This document shows positions 22,937 to 34,396 of a stretch of DNA of 64,000 nucleotides, in pieces. Position numbers and translations under genes: made by a program. The DNA is from Saccharina japonica (Eukaryota; Sar; Phaeophyceae; Laminariales; Laminariaceae), in NCBI GenBank assembly GCA_008828725.1, contig MEHQ01003804.1, forward strand, positions 66,566-130,565, in the 5' to 3' direction. The notes under the pieces are model-generated. The model was not told the DNA's origin. It did not search any database and worked only from the letters and a program-made list of their open reading frames with translations. Numbering within the stretch: the first letter of the stretch is position 1; each line of letters begins with the position of its first letter.

Positions 22937-24139
22937 TTTGTTTTTGTTTGTTTGTCATGAATCAGCATGAATCGTTATTTTATAAGTCGTGATTCACGGA
23001 AAACAAATCACGATTCATGGCGCCGACTTTTTCCACAATTCCATAAGCAACTGAAATCACAATTCAGGACATTTTATCGTGGCTCGAAATACGGGTGATC
23101 AAGGCATTACGTAATCCACACCGACGATTGTAGGCAGCGAGTAGTTCCCTAAAGACATAGACTGGCCTGGGTAACCCGAGCACGGTGTGGATCCGAAAAT
23201 CAAGGAGGAGGGGAAGGCACAGCGTGAACAAAAATCAAAACAATCTGAAACGCTTAAGCGCCAGGCAAGGCAGACGACATGTCCGAGAGATTAGAGCCTC
23301 GCGGGGACCTGGCGTCGCCGACGGTGCATGAGGTTCGGAATATCACAAGCCGGGTCGGGAGGGCATCTGCCTTCCTATTAGGTGAGGTCGGCAGTTCGCC
23401 AGCATGGATACGTCTCGTCGACCTTTTCCTTCTTAGGCTCGTCTGCCAGGTCCTGCACAAAACTGCTCCCCTGCCCAACATGCAAACTTAACCGTAGCAA
23501 AACACCGGATTTTGACAAATGTATATTCTATATCTCCGCCTTATAATGTCTATACTCGCACACCATTCCTTTCAAAACAAAACCAAAAGTCAAATTGTGT
23601 GGTCTCTATTATCTTCAGCCCAGTTGTTATCGCCCCGATACTTTATACTCCAACCTCCCGGGTCATGCATCAACTGTGCCTCCGATCCGGAGTCGGACCC
23701 TTCCGTACTGTTATTTTCCAACTCCCCTACGATGATAGTCCTTTCTGTCTTTTTTCTGTCAAGTGTAGTATTTTCCAGTCCTAACATCTTTTCCACTACA
23801 ACTGGTCCACACTCACACCTTTCACTGTCGAAGTCGTAACATCCTCCCAACATCCGCATCCAGTCTATATATACTACTTCGGCGGCCTATTATCACAACA
23901 TGACTTATGGGGGTTCCGTATAGATACAGAGGGGTTTGATGGGATAGGGGACAGGGGACGCAAACATCCCACCAGAAATAAGGTGAGCTGTGGTGTGATG
24001 TCCGGTGACGAGCCCTACGACGGTATGTGTTGCAGGTTTTGGCTGGAAAACACCATGAACAACGGGGTCCCCTTATCCAAAGTGAGAACTGAAAAAAAAA
24101 CATGTCCCACACTAATCCCAATAGTGTGTCCACAAATTC

Positions 24140-24368
24140 GTGTGACCAGTTCTTAAGGGGTTTAACACAAGTTCTTCGGATTTGTTTCTTTGTTTGTGTT
24201 GCAATACATAGTATTGTATACGTAGGCCGTAGGATTGCTCGTCGGACAGCACTTTTATTTCCCTCCAAAATCAGTTTTTGAGTGAGGTATAGATCTCTCT
24301 CCTCAATAAGTGACCACCCTTTGAAGGCAGAAACATGGTGCACCTCTACCGCCGCAGCATGCATCCGG
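24140..24368. mobile_element. MITE-A copy, one end eroded (D2 copy 2)
   Basis: Counterpart of the copy at 18880-19105. Confidence 0.55.
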
Positions 24369-24487
24369 TCGTTTATTTTGGTAATTACCCGAATAACGAA
24401 TAACCGGTTTTGAAATGGCGGAACCGGTTTCGGTTACCAAAAAACAGATTGAACGGGCCGATTCAATAACCTATAATATCGGCCTAG

Positions 24488-24740
24488 GACGCGTGCTACG
24501 GTAGAGGTAGCACTTTTTGGCTGAATCGTTTTCCGAACGATCGGACTCCTTAACCCAAATTGGTCGGACTTTTACTTTTGTGACGAATGATGTTTCAGAG
24601 TATACTTCGACCATGATATTTCGCACCCGGCAGCACTTTTGTTTTCCTCCAATATCATTTTTTTCGGTGACGTATAATATGACGCTCCTTAAGTGAGGAG
24701 CTCAGAAAAAACAGGGTGCACCTCTATCGTAGCAATTGTC
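24488..24740. mobile_element. MITE-A copy (D2 copy 2)
   Basis: Counterpart of the copy at 19228-19482. Confidence 0.85.
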
Positions 24741-25577
24741 CTTGCCCAAACTTAAGTGCAAGGGAACACATGTTTCTCGAAGTTATGGTCAGGCGTTCTC
24801 ACCAAAAGCGGGTATATATTAAGATCATCTCCACGGTCTTTGGCTGCCTATAGGTTGCCCGTCGAGTCATTTGCCCTAGCGCTGTCAGTCAAGGGGCGAC
24901 AGTAGTGCTGTCTCACAACATCTACTGACCAGAACAGGCACAATCAGATGAACGTATTGGGCCTAGTATTCGTCACCCGTCAGAAGAAGCTGGTCCGATT
25001 TGTTCCAGCCGATAAAGGGGGGTTGGAAAATTGCTGGTGTTCAAATTGTGACACTTTTGCTTTGAGACAATACCGTTGGTGGGGCGAAACGCGACCAAGG
25101 TGTACCGGGTTTTGGCCGGTGGTATGTTTTTTATTCGCGTGGAAATCGAAGGCAGGTTTTGTGGTCAGGCTCTCCCTTTCGTGGAAATCCGGCCTTAACA
25201 CCCGTACGTAGTAGTGTGTGCTCTACGCGTTGTACTATTTGTTTCTACCCGTCCGTGTCCTTGCTGATTATGTTTTTGTGGAGATATACGTACAAGTTCG
25301 GTGGCCACAAACTAATGTACGATCCAGACAGAGATTTTACCAGGTACATCGAAATGGCGTTTCGGGAGGAGTTTCGACGTTCCTAATGCAATGCCACATG
25401 CCAACGCTCGTACTGGATACAACTGACAAGGACAACACGCTCGCGCCAGCGACGCCTACAAACTGAAGGAAAGGGAACGGCTAGGGGGGAGATTTCAAAG
25501 CAAAACTAAATGGGAAAGCAGACAAATACAAAAGTATTTTACCACAAATACCGGAAGAGACAACTCGCTGCATGTAG

Positions 25578-25856
25578 ACGCATGCCATACGATAGAGGTG
25601 CACCCATGTTTTTTTCCGGAGCTCCTTGCTTGAAGAGCTCTATACCCCAATCCCAAACTGATTTTGCAGGAAATAAAAAGTGCTATCTATCCATGAACAT
25701 TCCCCATGACCCATGAACATTCCCATGACCGAAGTACACAATAAACTATGACAGTCCTCCCATTTTGGGTTCAGGATCTCGATTATTTCACGTCAGAACT
25801 TGGTCAGAAACACATTATCAGGCAAAAAAGTGTGACCTCTATCGTAACACGCATCT
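25578..25856. mobile_element. MITE-A copy (D2 copy 2)
   Basis: It starts GACGCATGCCATACGATAGAGG and ends CCTCTATCGTAACACGCATC. The next bases, TGTATG, begin the microsatellite, so the repeat abuts the MITE terminus directly. Confidence 0.85.
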
Positions 25857-25929
25857 GTATGTATGTATGTATGTATGTATGTATGTGTGTATGTATGTAT
25901 GTATGTGTGTATGTATGTATGTATATATG
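25857..25929. repeat. (TATG)n microsatellite, short allele, about 75 bp
   Basis: Same locus type as 20628-20899 with two TGTG interruptions, followed by TATATATGCGCGG. Confidence 0.95.
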
Positions 25930-27393
25930 CGCGGAATACCGGTGAAAGGTAGGTACACCAAAGCACCAAACAAACCAACATCCAAAACAATCATTAAAAA
26001 AAAACAATGCCTGTTTTTAACGACGCGTATTACGGCAAAATAAATAACTTAAAAAAAAAATAAAAAATAGCGGGCATGAAAGTATGTATTAGGAGGCCAA
26101 CTTGCCGAAACCTGCGTAAACATGAAACCAACATCTCGTCGAAACGTTTGAACGAGTTTGTCTCTACGAATCCCTTCGACGTCGAAATTACGGAAGGTGA
26201 AATTTGCAACGTGTAGTATTACTGTTTTGTCCACACAGCAGTATATTTAAAAAATTAATAAACAACACAGTATATAAAAGATGGAACCAAGCACACGCCG
26301 GCGCACCTACAGTAAAACTACATCGAACAGTACTTGTAGTACATACATACGCCTTCATCAAGGCAGGGGGGAATCTATATTACCCCCCCCCCACAAAAAG
26401 ACACACGCTTCCTGAATTCTACAGCCTCAGAGATTGTGTCCCGCTCATACGGGATGTATATCCTGTATAAGGACATACAAAACCCGTGAGTGAGTACGCG
26501 CGATCGATGCGTTACGCTCAGTTAGCAAACATGAGTTTCGACGAAATCCTCGATCTCACGGCTGTGTGTGTGTGTTTTATATATATATCGGGGGTTAGAT
26601 GGTGGTGGTGGTGCCGACTGCACTCCTGTAGCGGTTTTGATGCGGCTCTAGTGACGACAAACCCAGTGTGGGTTCCCCACGGATGGATGTCGGCTCCGGC
26701 CGATGCCTAGCCAGCAAGCAAAAGCAAGACCTTAGAAAAAGTCCCGGCTCCGCCAAGAAAACCAACAAATCAATTAGAGATACCACATGGGTGGAAAAAG
26801 GCACACTTGGAAGGCCTGGTGGGTCTTACGAGTTGTGCGCGGATTCCTCTCTTCCGAAGCCTTCATTCCTCCATATGGGACATCCAGGGTATTAACTAGG
26901 GACCCAACGCCTGTTGCGCGAAGTTAAGCGGAACAACAGTCTTGAGGCGAGCCGCCGCGCTCGAAGGGGCTGCCGAAGACCAGAGCATGCGATATATGCG
27001 TGGGCATACTCCCGAAACCACTTTCCAAGTTTAGATTGACGGTGAAAAAAAGTGTTATTTGCCCGCAGCGACCGTACAAAGGTGCTACAAAACAAGTACA
27101 CCCCTCTGGAATGCACTCACTACATTGTTATCGTCTCTCGGCGAACCCTGTTAGGCGTCCTACAATAAGTTCGACGTCATCTATCTGGCGCCTGTCGCGC
27201 AAAAAAAACACAAGCAATTTCGACACAACGTTTGCGCCAGCGCAACGTCTACTCCTTGCCCTGGTTTCATCTGCATATTATATGTAGGCGTTCTGCTGTA
27301 CAGGTTCTATTGATATCTGATGATGGAGTTGCGTATTTATCTCAACAAATGGGAAGGCTGTTTTGCTCTATTATTGGTAGAACATGTGGGTGC

Positions 27394-27901
27394 GACGCAT
27401 GCTACGATAGAGGTGAACCATGCTGTTTCTGAGCTCCTCACCTAAAGAGCGTCATACCTCACCGAAAACATGTTTCTGGAGAAAAACAAACGTGCTGCCG
27501 GATGAGAAATATCATGACCGAAGACGCGTGCTTGCGGTAGAGGTAGCACATTTTGGATGAATCGCTTTCTGAACGATCGGGCTCCTTAACCCAAATTCGT
27601 CGTACTTTCATTTTTTGTGACGAATCATTGTTCAGAATACACTTCAGTCAGGATATTTCTCATCCGGCAGCACTTTTATTTTTCTCCAAAATCATTTGTT
27701 CGGTGAGGTATGACGCTCCTTAAGTGAGGAGCTCAGAAAAAACATAGAGCGCATCTATCGTAGCATGCGTCCGAGGTATATTCTCAACCATATTTCGTCA
27801 CAACAAAAGAAATTCTGACGAATTTGGGTCAAGCAGCCCGATGGTTCAGAAAACGATTCAGCCAAAAAGTGCCACACCACTACCACCGCCGTAGCACGCC
27901 T
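27394..27901. mobile_element. MITE-A copy split by a nested MITE-A
   Basis: Host MITE, left part 27394-27522 and right part 27772-27901. Its empty-site equivalents are 22348-22600 and 47484-47737. Confidence 0.85.
27523..27771. mobile_element. MITE-A nested insertion
   Basis: The element runs GACGCGTGCTTGCGGTAGAG to CTATCGTAGCATGCGTC, 249 bp. The flanks are CCGAAG at the left and CCGAGG at the right, against a single CCGAAG in both empty sites, so the target duplication is about 5-6 bp with one later substitution. This is direct evidence that MITE-A transposes. Confidence 0.9.
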
Positions 27902-27970
27902 CCTGCAACTTTGGCAATACTTGCCGCCATGTGTTTAATCAACAAACGAAATAAATCAATACCAGTACTC

Positions 27971-28221
27971 GATGCATGCTACGATAGAGGTGCACCGTGT
28001 TTGTTTCTGAGCTCCTCACTTAAGGAGCGTCATACCTCACCGAAAAAATGAATTTGGAGGAAACTAAAAGTGCTGCTGGATGAGAGATCTCATGACCGAA
28101 GTACACTCTGAAACATATTTCGTCACAAAAGTGAAAGTCCGACGAATTTGGGTTAAGGAGCCCGATCTTTCGGAAAACTATTCAGCCAAGAAAGTGCTAC
28201 CTCTACCGTAGCACGCAACAC
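27971..28221. mobile_element. MITE-A copy
   Basis: Counterpart of 22635-22886, from GATGCATGCTACGATAGAGG to CTACCGTAGCACGCAAC. Confidence 0.85.
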
Positions 28222-28269
28222 TCGTCAGGCGTTGTGAAAGACGGCTGTAAGGCAGGCCACGGCAAGGAC

Positions 28270-29907
28270 TCGATCAAACAGGATGCCGACATCGACTGCA
28301 ACACTGTGATCACACGCGGTCGGTCACCTGCTGACTTACGTTTTGGTGATCACCGCGTCCAACCGCAACGAGCCATTGCGAGGACCCTAGCCCCTCTAGG
28401 TAAAAACGGGAAACTTGAAAGAGAAAAGGTTAAGCGGAGAAAGGGGAAAATGCCACATAGACCAAAATCATTCATGCAGGAGCTCCGCTCCGAGAAACTC
28501 ACAGACAGGAGCACACGCTGTCATAGAGGAAATCAAACGTTCGCATGTAAGAGGGGAACCCCCTACCACAGGGGGAGAACGGAAGCCGTTTTGCCGGTCT
28601 GTTTTTCGTGCACCATGTCGACAGCGGCGGTGGTGCCGCTGTCGTTCTCATCGTGTACCGTATACATACGTACTGCAGTGTTTTTTTGCATCAATATATA
28701 ATATGTCTGCAGTAATGTCACTTTTCGCCCCCTATATTACTGAGTTGCTCATCTGAGAAAAACCGTCCGGAAAACTACGTATTGACCGTAGTTTTTTTAG
28801 TACGGAGTTTCAATCTCCAAGGAGCAGCTTGAGCTCAACGAGTAGGATATATATACATACTATATTTATATAAATTTATTTTTCATAAAATAACAACAGT
28901 CCTCTACCATGGGGTCGGCCTTCGAGGCGGGGAGGTTGAAATTGGTTGATTAGTCAAACAGCGAGCCATCATTAGGTTTATTTACCGTATACACATACGT
29001 CACGTGTATATGTGACATGTGTGTGTTGTATATGTGTTGTTGTTGTTGTTGTTGTTGGTATTGTTGTTGTCGCTTATTGCATATCCAATCGCCTCGCTAT
29101 AATTGTTTTCTGAGTCGTGGGAGAGAGAGATTCTTCCCCTCGGCCAGATACCTGTATCGCAGCCCCATTGCAACCCCCTAAGTATCTCGACCGCCCAATT
29201 TTACGGTCTCTCTCTCTCCCCACTATAATATCGGCCGGGTTCGTAACTACAGTAGTACGGCCTACAAATTTTCTCGGAAAATCCAAGCCTCCGAATGGTA
29301 GAAACAGGGGGCACGCATTCCTGGCCTGGCTGCCTAAACCAGTGACTACCCCACGCGCCCTTACGCGTGCAGCAGGAACCTCGTGCTTGATTGCGCTCGA
29401 CGTTGGGAGGCTAACCTTCACTTAATGCCCCATTTCTCGAAAGGAGTGGCTACCTGCGGGTCCCTACAATTTACCAAAACCAGCCATACTTCTATCTCAG
29501 TCCCCGATACAGACCGACCTCATTATCGTTACCAATGAACTCTGTTATTTTCGTTAATCCAGTTGCGGAGGCCGTTCCGTCGTCTACGTAATAAAACTAC
29601 CTTTTTCGTGGCCGTACTCGACAAACGCAGCACCGATTCCGACACAGCCGGTGTCAATGAAGCCCCTTACATATAATTTCCTTCCTCACGCACTTGTCTT
29701 TAAAGTCGTCAAGATGTAGCGGAGTGAAGCCGTGATAGGTGGTCGAGCTGCCACCAGGAGGAGCTGGTAGGTAAGGGGCGCGGCCAACATAATCACAGTG
29801 GAGAGCTGGTGATTTGTTGCTTCCAGAACCGAACCAACAACGAGCGCCTCCCCGAACAAAGACGCGAAGCCTTACGGCAGCATTCTAAATGATCAAGGTC
29901 TCCAAGG
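28270..29907. repeat. segment D3, copy 1 (non-coding)
   Basis: A diverged copy is at 48073-49657, and 29459-30019 is repeated almost exactly at 54401-54961. I see no supported gene. A short hairpin with a T-run (AACTACG/CGTAGTT then TTTTT) lies at about 28773-28800 and is partly conserved in the diverged copy. Confidence 0.7.
29033..29072. repeat. (GTT)n microsatellite
   Basis: About 12 TTG/GTT units with one GGTATT interruption. It is largely missing from the diverged copy near 48810-48826. Confidence 0.9.
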
Positions 29908-30019
29908 GACGCCTGCTACGATAGAGGTGCACCATCTTTTTTCTGAGCTCCTCACTTAAGGAGCGTCATACCTCACCGAAAAAAAGATTTTGGAGAAAAA
30001 TAAAAGTGCTGCCGGATGC
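29908..30019. mobile_element. MITE-A, truncated at the N
   Basis: It starts GACGCCTGCTACGATAGAGG and is cut after GTGCTGCCGGATGC. The intact 199-bp form, itself internally deleted, is at 54850-55048. Confidence 0.85.
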
Positions 30020-30020
30020 N
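30020..30020. other. single N: sequence junction
   Basis: The left side ends inside a MITE-A, the right side begins inside a LINE. The reverse complement of 30021-34396 would continue the left side without a break (see findings). Confidence 0.9.
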
Positions 30021-32860
30021 ATGGACAGACAGCCAGCAGACGAGAGTTATAAAAAATAGACGCGGTAGGAAATTGTACAGATGGCGAATAGATAAACTAG
30101 AAGTAAAGGAAAAACGGGAAGAGTTCCAAGAAGAGATGACTAAAAATGCAGAGCATTTTTTCGATCTGCTGGAAAGCATAGGTACGACAAATAACAATAT
30201 AGAGAGAGATAGTGCAGGAGCGAGGATAATAGAAGGATGGGAGAAATTGGTCAAGACCACAGCAAGTAAAGTAATAGGAAAGAAGTTGATAATATGCAAT
30301 AGAGCAGTAAAATGGTGGGATGAAGAAGTAAAAGAGGCTATAGGAGTAAGGAGAAAGGCACACGCAAGATACGCATCGAGCAAAACTACGTCAGGATGGG
30401 AGGAGTATGGTATTGCTAGAAAGAAAGTAAAAAAGGTGGTTGAGAAGAAGAAGAAGGGGGTATGGAAAGACGTAGTTCATAAAACGAATGAAGACTTTGA
30501 TGGCGGGATGAAGCAGATGTGGGTAGGGATTAAAGGAATACTAGGCAAACAAGCAGGAGAGGCAGATACGGGGACAGCTACATTAAGAGCACGGAACGGT
30601 GAAATGGTTAGGAGTTCGAAGGGGAAAAGGGAAGTACTTGTAGAGCATTACCGCAAGCTAGGAACGCCCACAACCAACGAAACGTTCGACGAAGAATTCG
30701 AGAAGGATATCAACGCGTGGGCAGAGGCGAACGTAGATGCATCAGAAAGGGAAGACAGTGGCTCAGAAGGGTTACAGGGAGAGTTCACAAGAGAAGAAGT
30801 AAAGAAGTGTGTAGCTAAACTTAAGAATAGAAAGGCAGCAGGGGCAGACCAAATAGTTTATGAATTTATGACGTACGGGGGAGAAGGAATGCTTACCATG
30901 ATGGTTAAGTTGTATAACTGGATATGGAAAAACGAGTACGCACCTAAGAGATGGAGAGAAGGAGTAGTAGTAAACTTGTTTGAGAAAGGAGACAAGGCTG
31001 ACCCGGGTAACTATAGAGAGATAACGCTACTAAGCACTGTAGGTAAAACGTTCTGTAAGATTTTGAACGATAGAATGGGAACAATGATGGAGAAGGAAGA
31101 AAAGATTAGCGAAGGGCAAGCAGGATTTAGGCCAAACCGTAGCTGCGTCGATCATGTGTACACATTAGGTAAGATAATCCAAGGCAGGAAAGACGCGGGG
31201 CTAACAACGTACTGTTTCTTTTTAGATGTACAGAAGGCCTACGATACAGTATGGAGAAATAGGCTGTGGAAAAAGTTGTGGGAAATAGGGATAAGAGGAA
31301 AGATGTGGAGAATGATGAAGAAGATGACGGAATGTGCGAGAAGTGCTGTGATGTTGGACGGGAAATATCGAAGTACGTTGATATCCTACAGGGAGTTGCC
31401 CAGGGATGTACGCTATCACCTAACCTATTCAAGGTATACATTAATGACATGATAGTAGCAGTAGAAGCAGCATCGCAGGGAGTCACGGTGGGGGAAGATA
31501 CGGTGTCGGGATTGATGTTTGCTGATGATTTCGTTTGCATATCAGAAACACCCGAAGGACTGCAGAAACAAATAGAGAAGGCAATCGAGTACACCAGGAA
31601 GTGGAGAGTGACGGCGAACGTAAAAAAGTGCGCAGTAGTTGTATGTAACGAAGATAAGGAGAGTCCGGTAACTTGTAAGTGGAAGTGGGGAGAAGATGAA
31701 TTACCGATCGTAGACCAGTATACGTACCTTGGCGTAGAAATCTCAAAAGATTGCTCTTGGGATGCACACATAAATAAAATAATAGGCAAGGGTAAGGCAC
31801 ACGTAGGCAAGATGGAAGCAGTCCTAACAGACTCGCACCTTGACACTAGAATTAAGAGATGTATACTGATGAATGTGATTGTACCAAAGCTAGAATATGC
31901 AGGAGAAGTATGGGAAGGGAACGCGAAGCTCGTAAAACAGCTGGAAACAGTACAGATGACAGCAGCTAAAAAAGTACTAGGATGCTCAAGTACGACGAGT
32001 AATACAGTATTGAGAGCAGAACTGGGAATGTACCCACTTAAGACAAATAGAGACGTGCGTAAGTTGAAATGGCAATATAAAGTAAAGAACATGCCAAATA
32101 AGAGGTTGCCAGCCATAGCCGATAAAGCTGTATGGGAGAAAGTAACCAAAGGGCGAGCTGGAATAAGGTGGGATAGCGTAGTCGAGAAAGTATGGAAGGA
32201 AATAGGAAACCAAAAAGAGACGCTGGCCATAGAGAAATTTAGCGGATACAAGACAGAAGTGAAAGAAAGGATAGAAAGAAGGGAAAGGCTAGCACTGAGA
32301 AAGAAGGTGGAAGGGGAAGAACACTTAGAGATGTACGGGGGGTTGAGAGAAGGAATAGGAATGAAAAGGTATCTGCACGGCCCAATGGACTTCGCGAAAA
32401 AGCTGAAACTGCGATTTCGTGTAGGGGACCTGGACCTGCCAGAAAGAAGAAGGAGGTATACCAGTAGCCGGGAGGAGGAGGAAGTAGAGGCACAGATGTG
32501 CCCATGTGGCAAAGCCATAGAGAGTAGAGTTCACATAGTGGGAGAATGTGAAAGGTACAAGGAGGAAAGGGATGTGCTAGAGGAGGAGATGAGGAAAATA
32601 GACGAGTGTGACATGGAGCAGTTTGGTACACTAAATAGTAGCGAGAAAACGATCGCTATCTTAGGAGATAGATGGTGGCCACAGGCGGCGAAGCAGGAAG
32701 GGGATAAGATTAGCAAAAGGTTTCTCTGTAATATATGGAAACAACGTAATGAGCGCCCAAGTGTTGGAGGTGTCTCTATTAGGAGTAGGAACGGTGCTCC
32801 GTCTCGAAAGGGATGCGTGGTCAATGGTCAAATGACTAAGGCAAGCACAAATGAGTACGC
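30021..32860 (+). pseudogene. LINE (non-LTR retrotransposon) reverse transcriptase, 5'-truncated and frameshifted, copy 1
   Basis: The element would copy its own RNA into DNA at a nicked target. The basic, coiled-coil-like segment between endonuclease and polymerase comes first (CNRAVKWWDEEVKEAIG near 30295). Then come reverse transcriptase blocks: KNRKAAGADQI, YREITLLSTVGK, GQAGFRPNRS, FFLDVQKAYDTVW, and, in the next frame, GVAQGCTLSPNLF, the catalytic FADDF (about 31520) and YTYLGVEIS. A C-terminal CPCG-x(7)-H-x(4)-C zinc motif follows near 32500. The APE-type endonuclease is missing because the sequence starts at a contig edge or truncation. The frame shifts by -1 at the GGG of 31360-31362, so the protein is broken. 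The open frame past about 32860 is other repeat DNA. The clade is undetermined. Confidence 0.9.
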
Positions 32861-32875
32861 CCCCACCCATCCTCC

Positions 32876-33930
32876 CCCCATTTGTGAGGAACCAAACCCC
32901 CTTTTGACCACCTGTGACAGCTTCAAAAACGACTACAGTGTATATGATACGTATTCACATCCCCGCCCAACAGCCCGGGTAGAGCACGACGCGGAACATC
33001 CAGAACTTGCGAGTAGTCAGGATCGTTTGTCTCGCAAGAAATATCGGGAGAAAACTACACAAACCAACTACCAACTATTTATAGACCATATGAAAAGGTC
33101 GCCTTATTCTGAGAAAACATACATGAGGGTGATAACAAAATCAGAACAAGCACACTACGAGTGTATGTGTTGTGGGTTCGTGAGTCAGACGCATGCTACG
33201 ATAGGGGTGCACCATGTGTTTTCTGAGCTCCTCGCCTAAGAAACGTCGCACCTCACCGAACAAACGATTTTGGAGGAACACAAAAGTGCTGCCGGATGCG
33301 AAATCTCATGACCGAAGTATGTTCTGAAACATTATTCGTCACAAACATGCGCGTCCGGCGAAGCTGGGTTAAGGAGCCCGATCGTTCAGAAAACGTTTCA
33401 GCCAAAGGGTGGTACCTCTACCGTAGCACGCGTCGTCATTGTTGCTTCGTTGCTGAGTGCAGGGTGCTGGACGCTCGGGGCTTGGTTGTCGGGTCGGTGG
33501 GATCCTTGGGACACGAGCGAAAAAAGGTTGCAACGAACTCGACATGGAAGGAAGGAGTTGGTCCACCAGACTCTACGGTCAAAGCCGCTGGGTGTATGTG
33601 CTGTGCGTTGGACGGCGGGCTGGTGTGTTCGTGTACTGATCAAGCCCAGCAACGAAGCACGACGCACTCAGCGACCCGCGACCTATTCGCGTATGTGTTC
33701 TGATTACCCGCGTCACCGTCATGCTTTCTCAGAAGAACCGATATCCTTATATCGTCAATTAAAGATTCGGTTTGTATAGTTGTGCCGAAATGTCTTGGGA
33801 GACAAACGATCGCGACTGCTCGCAAGGTCTGGATGTTCCGCCCCATGGGGTACTCGCGCTGTTGAGTAGTGACGTGGATACGGACGCCGTCGTCGTCTTT
33901 GAGGCTGTCAAAGGTGGTTAAAACAGGGAT
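32876..33930. mobile_element. foldback element FB2 with MITE-A in its loop
   Basis: The left arm (32876-33187) and right arm (about 33690-33930) are inverted relatives: AACATCCAGAACTTGCGAG against CTCGCAAGGTCTGGATGTT, and TTCTGAGAAAACATACATGA against TCATGCTTTCTCAGAA. The arms align with FB1 at 654-2118. A MITE-A occupies the loop, and the non-arm DNA GGACGGCGGGCTGGTGTGTT is shared with the FB1 loop. No transposase is present. Confidence 0.75.
33188..33434. mobile_element. MITE-A copy in FB2 loop
   Basis: From GACGCATGCTACGATAGGGG to CTCTACCGTAGCACGCGTC, with all internal blocks. Confidence 0.85.
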
Positions 33931-34309
33931 TGCGCGGAGGTGTGGCTGGTAGCTGGTTGGCTCCACCATGAAAAACACAGCAACGCACGCGTGTGTGAGT
34001 GGGTATGTGTGGGGGTAGGGTGTTGGTTCTTAACATTAATACGTCATTACCACACCACACTAGCCATAATACGTACTGTAGTTGCTACATATCTGCCTGG
34101 TGCCAAGTGCTTTGGTATTTCATCACAGGTGGATATCAACTATTCATACCTACCGTACGTATCTGGGCAGTCCCCGCTTCCCCAGTTTAAGCCGACGTAG
34201 TCATGTCAGACGATTTTCGCGTCGCTGTGCCGCCCAATGTACTTCTTGGGGGTGCTAACGACCAACACAGCCAGCGCGCCACGTGCCGAGATCTGCGAGA
34301 TCTACCCTT
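33931..34309. other. FB2 flank, no gene seen
   Basis: It is repeated at 38307-38685 and, inverted, at 55049-55427 and 49659-50000. GAGATCTGCGAGATCT near 34288-34303 is a short imperfect palindrome. Confidence 0.5.
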
Positions 34310-34396
34310 GACGCGTGCTACGGTAGAGGTAGCACTTTTTGGCTTAATCGTTTTCTGAACGATCGGGCTCAGAGTATACTTCGGTCATGAGATTTC
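34310..34396. mobile_element. MITE-A, truncated
   Basis: It starts GACGCGTGCTACGGTAGAGG and stops at CATGAGATTTC, where the second LINE copy begins. The cut falls at the same internal MITE position as at 30019 and 38772. Confidence 0.85.

Larger units (their letters stand above)
22937..28269. repeat. duplicated segment D2, copy 2
   Basis: Direct copy of 17656-22935. Its 20.1-20.6 kb equivalent (25378-25860) lacks the many small insertions of copy 1. Confidence 0.9.
30021..34396. repeat. 4,376-bp duplicated unit D4, copy 1
   Basis: It is repeated almost perfectly at 34397-38772, with only a handful of substitutions (for example G to C at 31078/35454). It contains the LINE, foldback FB2 with its nested MITE-A, and a truncated MITE-A. 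Confidence 0.95.

Noticed and set aside
31357..31369. Programmed -1 ribosomal frameshift in the LINE
   Set aside because: The incoming codons (GGG AAA after C) do not form a canonical slippery heptamer; loss of a G is simpler.
31127..32518. 463-codon antisense ORF over the LINE, also at 35503-36894
   Set aside because: Shadow of the A/G-rich LINE codons on the opposite strand; Ser/Leu-rich and without a domain.
32861..33239. C-terminal extension of the LINE ORF
   Set aside because: The frame runs on into foldback arm and MITE-A sequence that exists elsewhere without the LINE.
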